DNA from: an uncultured Clostridia bacterium
GTDB taxonomy: Bacteria; Bacillota; Clostridia; HGM11327
Assembly: GCA_905210525.1 (NCBI GenBank)
Contig: CAJLXE010000021.1
Span: forward strand, 1-14,087
Reading direction: 5' to 3'
DNA length: 14,087 bases
Position 1 is the stretch's first letter, and the number at the start of each line of letters is the position of its first letter. The notes beneath the pieces are model-generated. The model saw only the letters and a list, made by a program, of their open reading frames with translations, ran no database searches and was not told the DNA's origin. Made by a program: the position numbers and the translations under genes. Below, one piece after another: positions 1 to 5,800 of this stretch.

Positions 1-2
1 GT

Positions 3-866
3 CCGTTTGCCGGCAAAGAAGGAAAGTTCGTAACCACCCGTCAGTTGCGCGAAAGGCTGTATAAAGAACTGCTGCGCGACGTTTCTCTGCGCGTAAACGA
101 TACGGACAGCGCGGATTCGTTCCGCGTGTGCGGCAGAGGCGAAATGCATTTGTCGATTCTGATTGAAACAATGCGCAGAGAAGGATATGAATTTCAGGTA
201 AGCACACCTAAGGTTCTTTATAAGGACATTGACGGTGTAAAGTGTGAGCCTATTGAACGCCTTATTGCCGATGTTCCGGAGGATTCTGTAGGCGCCGTAA
301 TGATGAAAATCGGTTCACGCCGCGGCGAACTTGTACATATGAACCCGTTCAACAACAGAATGAGACTTGAATTTTTGGTTCCTTCAAGAGGCTTGTTTGG
401 ATATAAGAGCGAATTTTTGACGGATACACGCGGTGAGGGCGTTATGAATACCGTGTTCCATGATTATGAACCGTATAAGGGTGATATGGCGACAAGACAA
501 ACAGGTTCGCTGGTTGCGTTTGAAACAGGCGAGGCTGTAACATACGGTCTTTACAATGCTCAGGAGCGCGGAGAACTGTTCATAGGCGCAGGAACGCCGG
601 TTTATGAAGGAATGATAGTCGGAGAGGCGTCTAAAACGGGTGACATTGCGGTTAACGTTTGCAAAAAGAAACACGTTTCAAATATGCGTTCTTCGGGAAG
701 CGATGAGGCGCTCAGACTTGTTCCTTTCCGCATAATGTCGCTTGAAAAATCACTTGAGTTTATGAAAGATGATGAATTGCTCGAGGTTACGCCTAAAAAT
801 ATAAGATTGAGAAAACGCATACTCAATACGGCGTTGAGACTTAAAGCGGACAGCAAAAAAGATTGA
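3..866 (+). CDS. typA: Ribosome-associated GTPase TypA/BipA, C-terminal part (5' end outside window)
   Basis: The reading frame is open from base 3, so the true start lies upstream; the first in-frame TTG at 45 is internal. About 287 residues are visible out of roughly 600 usual for the family. In order: the EF-G domain III-like block with the hallmark GRGEMHLSILIETMRREGYE, a domain V-like block (EPIERLIADVPEDSVGAVM), and the TypA-specific C-terminal domain (LVPSRGLFGYKSEFLTDTRG, then SLEKSLEFMKDDELLEVTP). The GTPase domain is not in the window. TypA binds ribosomes and supports large-subunit assembly and growth under stress. The gene is followed by an intrinsic terminator at 967-1000 and faces the cotJ cluster tail to tail. 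Identification rests on the very conserved domain III and C-terminal motifs. Confidence 0.96.
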   Translation, partial: PFAGKEGKFVTTRQLRERLYKELLRDVSLRVNDTDSADSFRVCGRGEMHLSILIETMRREGYEFQVSTPKVLYKDIDGVKCEPIERLIADVPEDSVGAVMMKIGSRRGELVHMNPFNNRMRLEFLVPSRGLFGYKSEFLTDTRGEGVMNTVFHDYEPYKGDMATRQTGSLVAFETGEAVTYGLYNAQERGELFIGAGTPVYEGMIVGEASKTGDIAVNVCKKKHVSNMRSSGSDEALRLVPFRIMSLEKSLEFMKDDELLEVTPKNIRLRKRILNTALRLKADSKKD

Positions 867-899
867 TTGTTAATGTTTAATAAAATTACATTATCAATC
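865..899. repeat. Imperfect inverted repeat overlapping the typA stop codon
   Basis: Arms at 865-876 and 888-899 pair at 11 of 12 positions around an 11-base AT-rich loop. No clear T-run follows, so it is at most a weak RNA-stabilising hairpin upstream of the better terminator at 967-1000. Confidence 0.4.
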
Positions 900-919
900 C
901 TTAAAGATGATTTTATTGA

Positions 920-960
920 AACATAACTCCCGTTTATTGTTTTTTAGGAAGAGTTATGTT
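920..960. repeat. Inverted repeat with long loop between typA and cotJC
   Basis: Perfect 10-bp arms AACATAACTC (920-929) and GAGTTATGTT (951-960) enclose a 21-base T-rich loop. It covers the end of the leftover cotJC frame. On the minus strand only a short T/C stretch follows, so a role as terminator of the cotJ transcript is possible but weak. Confidence 0.4.
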
Positions 961-1254
961 ATGAAAGGCGCGGAATCGGATTTCTGCGCCTTGATTTTTT
1001 ATATTTGAAAACAATGATTGCAAAATAGAGCATAACAAGGTCTTTATGTGCATTTTCGATACGTATGTACCTATATCGTTCAGTACTGCTTTTGACCTTT
1101 CGCACGGCATTGTGAAACGCTGACTGAGGTATCTCAATGAAGCTGAGAGTTCGCCGTCGGGACCGCCGTACTGGCTGAGAATATATTTTGCCATTCTGGG
1201 GTCTGTTTTTTTGATATTTATAGGAAATTGAAGCCTTTTTTCATAGAACCACAT
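934..1254 (-). pseudogene. cotJC: CotJC spore-coat manganese catalase, truncated remnant
   Basis: Residues 1-63 are clearly CotJC: an N-terminal MWFYEKRLQFPI, then QYGGPDGELSASLRYLSQRF, which carries the first metal-binding Glu (E35), ending in LNDIGT. Intact CotJC has about 190-200 residues and continues with an EE-x-AHLE-type metal site; here the frame instead runs 43 unrelated residues to a stop. A neighbouring frame just after the break reads ENAHKDLVM, which could be a decayed copy of the lost helix, suggesting a frameshift followed by deletion. The dinuclear Mn site cannot form, so catalase activity is not expected. A strong ribosome binding site (AGGAGGTG, spacing 7) precedes the ATG, 16 bases after cotJB. 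A sequencing or assembly error could explain a frameshift, but not the absence of the remaining two thirds. Confidence 0.8.
967..1000 (+). terminator. Intrinsic terminator of typA
   Basis: A 9-bp stem (967-975 with 982-990, one G-U pair, GC-rich base GGCGC/GCGCC) with the 6-base loop TCGGAT is followed directly by TTGATTTTTT. This is a standard rho-independent terminator reading on the plus strand, about 100 bases past the typA stop. It lies within the residual cotJC frame on the other strand, which argues that this part of that frame is no longer under coding selection. Confidence 0.85.
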
Positions 1255-1270
1255 ATTGTTCGCACCTCCT

Positions 1271-1537
1271 TTAATTTGCGTTCCACGGCCACGGATTATT
1301 TATCCATGTCCAATAATTTTCAGGTTCATAGTTTTCTGCCATGAGAGGTCCGTAAAATGCGGTAAATTGAGTCCTGAGTTCTCTTACCTGACGAACATAT
1401 TCGCCGTATATTTTCAATACCTCCTGATTACAGGGATGTGTGTCGAGAAACAGCTTCAGATCTGCAATGACAAATTCCAATGCCGATATTTGTTCAAGGA
1501 GTTCTTCACGTTCTTTATTTGCGGTTGAGTTTCCCAT
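1271..1537 (-). CDS. cotJB: Spore coat protein CotJB
   Basis: The 88 residues match the usual CotJB length and plan: an N-terminal helix (LLEQISALEFVIADLKLFLDTHP) with the family's typical LFLDTHP, a second helix (YGEYVRQVRELRTQFTAFYGPL), and the conserved tryptophan-rich end WTWINNPWPWN. CotJB is a small partner of CotJA and CotJC in the inner layers of the spore coat. The start is supported by a GGAAAGGAGC ribosome binding site a few bases upstream of ATG. It is the middle gene of the cotJABC cluster, with gaps of 15 bases to cotJA and 16 to cotJC. It appears intact although cotJC is broken. Confidence 0.93.
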   Translation of the reverse strand: MGNSTANKEREELLEQISALEFVIADLKLFLDTHPCNQEVLKIYGEYVRQVRELRTQFTAFYGPLMAENYEPENYWTWINNPWPWNAN

Positions 1538-1552
1538 ATTTTTGCTCCTTTC

Positions 1553-1801
1553 CTATCTTACTATACGCGAATTCCATCCGCAGTACGGCATATTCAGTTG
1601 TGGGAATACAGTACCGTTTTCAAGAGCGCTTTGCGGATCACATAGTTCCACATTGTTCTGAAACTTGATATATGCGTAGGCGTATTGCGGATTTGTCGGC
1701 ATTTCCGGAATTTGGGCGCAAACGTCGATGTTTATCATGTTTTCGCGCGGAATATTGTCGCTTGATTTGTTTATTTCAACGATTTTATCGTTTTCATTCA
1801 T
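1553..1801 (-). CDS. cotJA: Spore coat associated protein CotJA
   Basis: This 82-residue protein ends with the CotJA core: YAYIKFQNNVELCDPQSALENGT followed by VFPQLNMPY, corresponding to the family's typical pattern of P-x-x-AL-x-x-GT-x-(W/F)P-x-L near the C-terminus. The first 30 residues are polar and not conserved. CotJA is needed for coat assembly of CotJC. A ribosome binding site AGAAAGGA precedes the ATG. It is the first gene of the cluster, and a possible SigE-type -10 element lies about 35 bases upstream. A spore coat operon points to a sporulating host. Confidence 0.85.
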   Translation of the reverse strand: MNENDKIVEINKSSDNIPRENMINIDVCAQIPEMPTNPQYAYAYIKFQNNVELCDPQSALENGTVFPQLNMPYCGWNSRIVR

Positions 1802-1834
1802 AATAAGGTTTGATCCTTTCTGAGTTATTGTCAG

Positions 1835-1842
1835 ATACTATG
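1835..1842 (-). promoter_or_regulatory. Possible SigE-type -10 element for cotJABC
   Basis: On the minus strand this reads CATAGTAT, close to the SigE -10 consensus CATACAAT, and would start RNA about 27 bases ahead of the cotJA ATG. In Bacillus the cotJ operon is transcribed by SigE, which supports the idea. The -35 region (around 1857-1864) is a poor match, so the call is tentative. Confidence 0.3.
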
Positions 1843-1859
1843 ATCATGACTTTTGTGCA

Positions 1860-1902
1860 GCAAAAACGTTGTTGCAAGACAACGAAAGCCACAAAACGTT
1901 GT
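1860..1902. promoter_or_regulatory. CG-centred dyad and direct repeat upstream of cotJA
   Basis: GCAAAAACGTTGTTGC at 1860-1875 is a near-perfect palindrome (14 of 16 positions) centred on CG, the layout of LacI-family operators. The part AAAACGTTGT recurs exactly 30 bases on (1863-1872 and 1893-1902). An alternative 6-bp hairpin (CGTTGT at 1867-1872 with ACAACG at 1879-1884) overlaps it. It sits in the -35 region of the proposed cotJ promoter. Function unknown. Confidence 0.35.
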
Positions 1903-1914
1903 ACGGTACATATT

Positions 1915-1943
1915 ATTCATAAATCAAAATTTTGTTTATGAAT
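1915..1943. repeat. Perfect 9-bp inverted repeat with palindromic centre
   Basis: ATTCATAAA (1915-1923) and TTTATGAAT (1935-1943) flank the palindrome CAAAATTTTG (1925-1934). There is no adjacent T-run and the sequence is AT-only in the arms, so an operator or part of a divergent promoter region is more likely than a terminator. Confidence 0.45.
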
Positions 1944-1956
1944 ACGGATAAATAAT

Positions 1957-2011
1957 TAATTTTCCGAACATAATACACATGAGCGAATATTACCGCTTAT
2001 GTTGCGGAAAA
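1957..2011. repeat. Long interrupted inverted repeat ahead of the small ORF
   Basis: TTTTCCGAACATA near 1960-1972 pairs with TATGTTGCGGAAAA near 1998-2011, with one bulged G; an inner GAGCG/CGCTT pair can extend it. A-runs rather than T-runs follow, so it is not a classical terminator in either direction. It lies about 60 bases upstream of the small gene at 2071. Confidence 0.35.
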
Positions 2012-2070
2012 ATAAAAACACTGCCATATGTAAAAGACAAACATCATAAAAAACGAAACGGAGAATTATT

Positions 2071-2268
2071 ATGAACAGCACAAAAAAAGAAATAATAAAT
2101 GAAATAGACCGAAGAATAGATAAGCTTGCAAAACATGAAAACGACGTCATACCGCAGGATGCAAGCCAATATGAACAACTTGACAATGTTGTGGCAAATA
2201 TTATATGTTCGGCTCTTCTGGGCGAGCTTGAGGGCTTGAAAAAATACGTTGAAGACGTCAGAGGATAA
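2071..2268 (+). CDS. Small hypothetical protein, 65 residues
   Basis: I do not recognise this protein. It is highly charged and predicted helical: an N-terminal basic/acidic stretch (KKEIINEIDRRIDKLAKHEND), a linker with Pro and Gln, then an amphipathic helix containing VVANIICSALLGELEGLKKYVE. There is no signal peptide and no obvious metal or nucleic-acid motif. A GGAG element 9 bases before ATG supports the start, and a strong hairpin follows 13 bases after the stop. It stands alone between two minus-strand operons, and a nearby spore-coat cluster makes a sporulation-related small protein one possibility. Coding status is supported by the ribosome binding site, a protein-like composition and the following terminator, but not by homology. 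Confidence 0.55.
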   Translation: MNSTKKEIINEIDRRIDKLAKHENDVIPQDASQYEQLDNVVANIICSALLGELEGLKKYVEDVRG

Positions 2269-2277
2269 AATGCATAT

Positions 2278-2316
2278 AAAAAAGAAGGAGCCTTATTTAC
2301 AGCTCCTTCTTGATTT
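2278..2316. terminator. Bidirectional terminator, strongest on the minus strand
   Basis: A perfect 10-bp stem (AAGAAGGAGC at 2282-2291 with GCTCCTTCTT at 2302-2311) encloses a 10-base loop. Read on the minus strand it is followed by a run of Ts, making it a good intrinsic terminator for the three-gene operon ending at 2333. On the plus strand it also ends the small gene at 2071, with a weaker T stretch. Confidence 0.85.
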
Positions 2317-2332
2317 ACATAAAGCGCTTTAG

Positions 2333-4006
2333 TTATTGCTCCACGGTTATAAAAATTCCGGATCCGTTGGCTATTGCAGCAGGGTAGTAGCCGGTTTTTG
2401 CGAGGGATAATTCGGTTGGGGCGCCGTTTGTATATATTGTAACATTTTTTGCGTTTAATGCAAACGATGACGGCGGAGCTATTGTTTTGATGTCGGTAAG
2501 CGCTGCAAGATTTACTGCCACAAAAGCATATTTGTTATCGGAGTCCTTTGATTTGAAACAGCCGAACAAAATCGGAGACTCAAATCCGGGTGCGGGAATG
2601 AATTCCGTTATAACGTTATCAAAATCTGTGTACGGATTTTGAATTTGTATAAATTCTTCATTTTCTTCGGTAGGATCTGTCGTATATACTCCGAGATTTT
2701 CATATTGCAGGTATGCTTCGGACATTTTCAGCAATTCTTCATTTATTTCCTTTATGTCATTGTAACGCGGACCTTTGCTGTAATCATCGTTTATAACATT
2801 GCCTCTTTTGTAAAGTGAATATTCTACGCCGTTTACGCCGAAGCAAAGCGCAATGTATGCATTCCATCTGAATACGTTCTGGATTTTCTGAAGCTCACCG
2901 CCCATTTGTCCGTCATTTGTGGCAACAGTCATCCACATATCATTGCCGTTTCTCTGCGCAATATTTTTGAACTGACGGATATTTTCGAACCAAGGGTATT
3001 GTCTTGTATAAGTGCCTCTTCCTACTCCGAAACTCGCCTTGGCAGATATTACATCTGCGTTTTTGAATAAATCTTTGTTGCTGAAAGCTTCGTCATATAT
3101 TCCCTTGGATATCACTTCACCGTCGGTAGAAAGATTCATTACAAGCTTCCAGCCGTATTTGGAGTAATTTTTCTTGTAGATATCACACATTTCGCTGTAC
3201 ATATCAAGTGCTTCCGATCCTGTTTCGTATCTTGCGTAATGACCGTATATTATAGGATTATTTACGGCAAAATCCTGCTCATTTATTATAAATGATTTTG
3301 CTTTGACATTATATACGGATTTCTGAATTATTCTTACGTTAAATCTCGCGCACCATTTTGCGTATGTGCGGAAACTTTCAGGACTGAAGTTTATGACATC
3401 AAGCTTTGTCATATTGAAGCCTGCGTCTGCCATTACTTTAACATCCTTTGCACACGAGAACGGATATTTGCCGGGATTGGCAACCATAATCGTAAAAGCA
3501 GGTTCTGTGTATGTTTTTGTTTCCGTTCCGGAAATTTCTGCTTTAGCTTCACCGTAGATGTCATCAAGATCGTTGTAGCCGAGATAGTTGTTTATGAAAT
3601 CATAAGCGGCTTTCATGTCGCCGTAATAGCCTCTTCCGCCGAGTATTATATCGCCGTCACTGACAGCAATAATATAATCCATTTCGCTTGCAAGAGATTG
3701 CGTCTGCTCTTTGAGTTTTGTTTGTCTGCTTGAGCTTGCAAAAATAATTTCATTATCTTTTTCTGCGTCTGTGTCGGGTACAGCGGCTATGTCTGAACCT
3801 GTTATGTGCTTTATTACTTTTTGCAGAAGCGTTACTTCTTCCATCTGCCAATCTTCATATGATGCAGGGTAGACGATTGTGTACTTATTGAGATCGCTCG
3901 TTTTAATGCCGTTGCTTGGCTCCGGTGTGGGACCGCACGCGGGGAGCATGAACAGCATTGAAAATATCAAAAGCGCCGTTATTGTTTTGCTGAATATTTT
4001 TTTCAT
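2333..4006 (-). CDS. Exported glycoside-hydrolase-like lipoprotein (third paralog, altered active site)
   Basis: The 557-residue protein begins with a lipoprotein signal (hydrophobic stretch then LPAC, lipidated Cys24), so it should be anchored on the outer face of the membrane. An alpha/beta domain (about residues 40-150, with YTIVYPASYEDW, NEIIFASS, YLGYNDL) resembles the non-catalytic N-terminal domain found in GH20/alpha-glucuronidase-type enzymes. A TIM-barrel-like domain (about 170-430) and a C-terminal beta domain (about 435-557) follow. At the position where both paralogs have GH-x3-DEP this protein has GHYARYET: Glu261 is kept, but Asp and Pro are lost. The later FD motif is also lost (SAKASFG). 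Catalysis may be changed or absent, so binding or scaffolding is an alternative. It is the last gene of the operon, 26 bases after the second, with an AGGAGA ribosome binding site. Substrate unknown. Confidence 0.75.
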   Translation of the reverse strand: MKKIFSKTITALLIFSMLFMLPACGPTPEPSNGIKTSDLNKYTIVYPASYEDWQMEEVTLLQKVIKHITGSDIAAVPDTDAEKDNEIIFASSSRQTKLKEQTQSLASEMDYIIAVSDGDIILGGRGYYGDMKAAYDFINNYLGYNDLDDIYGEAKAEISGTETKTYTEPAFTIMVANPGKYPFSCAKDVKVMADAGFNMTKLDVINFSPESFRTYAKWCARFNVRIIQKSVYNVKAKSFIINEQDFAVNNPIIYGHYARYETGSEALDMYSEMCDIYKKNYSKYGWKLVMNLSTDGEVISKGIYDEAFSNKDLFKNADVISAKASFGVGRGTYTRQYPWFENIRQFKNIAQRNGNDMWMTVATNDGQMGGELQKIQNVFRWNAYIALCFGVNGVEYSLYKRGNVINDDYSKGPRYNDIKEINEELLKMSEAYLQYENLGVYTTDPTEENEEFIQIQNPYTDFDNVITEFIPAPGFESPILFGCFKSKDSDNKYAFVAVNLAALTDIKTIAPPSSFALNAKNVTIYTNGAPTELSLAKTGYYPAAIANGSGIFITVEQ

Positions 4007-4032
4007 TTTTTTCTCCTGTTTTTATTGTTTCT

Positions 4033-5766
4033 TCAGTCTGTTGTTATAAACCAGCAATAGCCGTTTGCAAGATTGATATTATAATATCCGTCTGCATCAG
4101 GCGTTATATTCTGAGGTTCGCCGTTGTGGTAGAACGTTATATTTTTGCCGTTTATTTTTATTTTTGCATACTTGGGTTCTGCTTGAGAATAAGGTATATC
4201 GTCAATGTCTTCAAGATTCACTATCGTGAATGCCTTGCCTTTGCCGTTATTTTTTTCAAAAAAACCAAAGAGATATGTATCGACACTGCCTTGCGGATTG
4301 ACAAAATCGGTTATGTAGTCGCTTGCGTAAGGATATGCGTCCTGAAGATATGCCGATACAATTTCTGTTTTTGCATTTATTGTATTGGCTGCAACGGCTT
4401 TGTAGTTGCAATAAATCGGCGCAAGCTTCAGCAGTTCTTCGTTTGTTTTCTTTGCGTCAAACCAAGCCTGATTTTTTGTGAAGTCCCGGTTTACAAGACT
4501 GCCCTTTGACCAATCACCTTCTGCGGAATAGTTGGCAGAGGCGTCTCCATATTGGAAGTACAGTATTCCTTTAGCTCCGAATGACAGTGATACATAAGCC
4601 GACCATCTGAGCATTTTGCTTGTGTTTTGGTCGCGGTTTGTTATATTGTAGGATTCTATATAACTCCACATATCTTTGCCTGCACGCTGAGAAAAGTCTC
4701 TTGCACTTTCAAATACCGTCAACAGTTCATCATCGGTAAACAGTATTTTTTTGCCGAAATATCTGTCAAAACTTACAACCGGAACAGCGTCGAAGAAGCC
4801 TTCCGTTTCGGAATGAAACCGCCAGTAACGCGTGAAACCGAAATAATTTACAAGCGGCTTCCAGCCGTATCTTCCGTATTCCCGCATATAAGCATCACAT
4901 TCTTCGGTGTATTGCATATAGGTATCGGTGGTAGGTTCATCTCTTATTATGTGTCCCCATATTACAGGGCAGTCGAGATATATGTCCGTATCGCGGATTC
5001 CTCTGAATATAACGAATATCTCATATTTTGCACACCATTTTGTGAAATTGTGCAGCTCCTGTTTGGTGTAATAACCTGTTTCAACCAATGTGAGATTAAA
5101 ATGCGCGTCATGCATATCCCGTATTGCGTACTGCTCGGTAAATGCGGAAACAGAGTAATTTGCGGCAAGAAGCACGAGAGGCGGTTTCTGATAAAGCCTT
5201 ACTTCAAGACAAGAAATTTCATGTGCAGGTTCGGTATATGCATTGCTCAAGTCATCGTATCCGAGATAATTTGCCATGAATTCGTAAATTGCTCTCATAT
5301 CCGCATAATAGTTGTTTCCGCCGAGGACTATGTTTCCGCGTACAACTCCTATAACGTAGTCAAGGCCGCTCTGAAACAGATCCAGCGTATCGCTTACGCC
5401 GTTGTAGTGCTTTGAACTTGCAAGGATTATTTCGTGTTCGCGCTGAGGCTCGGCATCGGATATAATTTCAAGTTCAAAGCCGAGAACTTTTTTTATTGTG
5501 TCTCTCAGCAGATTTACTTCATACATTCTGTATTCGTTGTAATAAGACGGATACACAATAACATAGCTGTCAAGCTCGCTCAGAACAAGGCTCTCTTCGT
5601 CATATTGCGGAAGTACAGGCGTTTCATTTGAGGTATACGTAACATTTGCTGCTGAAGATTCCTTTTGAGGAGCAGATGATGCGGTCTGCAAAGCGTTTGC
5701 TGATGTGCAGACTGCAAATGACAGCACAATTACGGCAGAAAGCAGTAAATAAATGATTTTTTTCAT
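4033..5766 (-). CDS. Secreted glycoside-hydrolase-like protein (second paralog)
   Basis: The 577-residue protein has an N-terminal export signal (KK, hydrophobic core, likely cleavage after SANA near residue 25; the Cys at 20 lacks a good lipobox). A low-complexity Ser/Ala/Thr linker runs to about residue 60. The N-terminal alpha/beta domain follows (about 67-180: YVIVYPSYYNEYRM, REHEIILASS, GGNNYYADMRA, NYLGYDDL). The barrel domain (about 195-450) holds GHIIRDEP (Asp276, Glu277), VSFDRYFG (Asp334), MWSYIESYN and RWSAYVSLSFGAKGILYFQY, a set typical of clan GH-A-like barrels in which the DEP acid is the likely proton donor. A C-terminal beta domain (about 460-577) ends with DADGYYNINLANG. A GAAAGGA ribosome binding site precedes ATG. 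The gap to the first gene is 34 bases. The glycoside hydrolase family and substrate cannot be fixed from sequence alone. Confidence 0.8.
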   Translation of the reverse strand: MKKIIYLLLSAVIVLSFAVCTSANALQTASSAPQKESSAANVTYTSNETPVLPQYDEESLVLSELDSYVIVYPSYYNEYRMYEVNLLRDTIKKVLGFELEIISDAEPQREHEIILASSKHYNGVSDTLDLFQSGLDYVIGVVRGNIVLGGNNYYADMRAIYEFMANYLGYDDLSNAYTEPAHEISCLEVRLYQKPPLVLLAANYSVSAFTEQYAIRDMHDAHFNLTLVETGYYTKQELHNFTKWCAKYEIFVIFRGIRDTDIYLDCPVIWGHIIRDEPTTDTYMQYTEECDAYMREYGRYGWKPLVNYFGFTRYWRFHSETEGFFDAVPVVSFDRYFGKKILFTDDELLTVFESARDFSQRAGKDMWSYIESYNITNRDQNTSKMLRWSAYVSLSFGAKGILYFQYGDASANYSAEGDWSKGSLVNRDFTKNQAWFDAKKTNEELLKLAPIYCNYKAVAANTINAKTEIVSAYLQDAYPYASDYITDFVNPQGSVDTYLFGFFEKNNGKGKAFTIVNLEDIDDIPYSQAEPKYAKIKINGKNITFYHNGEPQNITPDADGYYNINLANGYCWFITTD

Positions 5767-5800
5767 TGAGACTGATATCCTTTCACGATAAGTTTCGGAT

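Noticed and set aside
1956..2186. Minus-strand open frame with a hydrophobic centre that could look like a small membrane protein
   Set aside because: It overlaps the small plus-strand gene and the dyads, with no ribosome binding site; the hydrophobic stretch is the reverse of a Lys/Asn/Ile-rich coding region.
4627..5415. Open frame of 262 codons on the plus strand
   Set aside because: It lies antisense within the second hydrolase-like gene, has a Cys/Tyr/Phe-rich composition typical of an opposite-strand shadow, and has no ribosome binding site.
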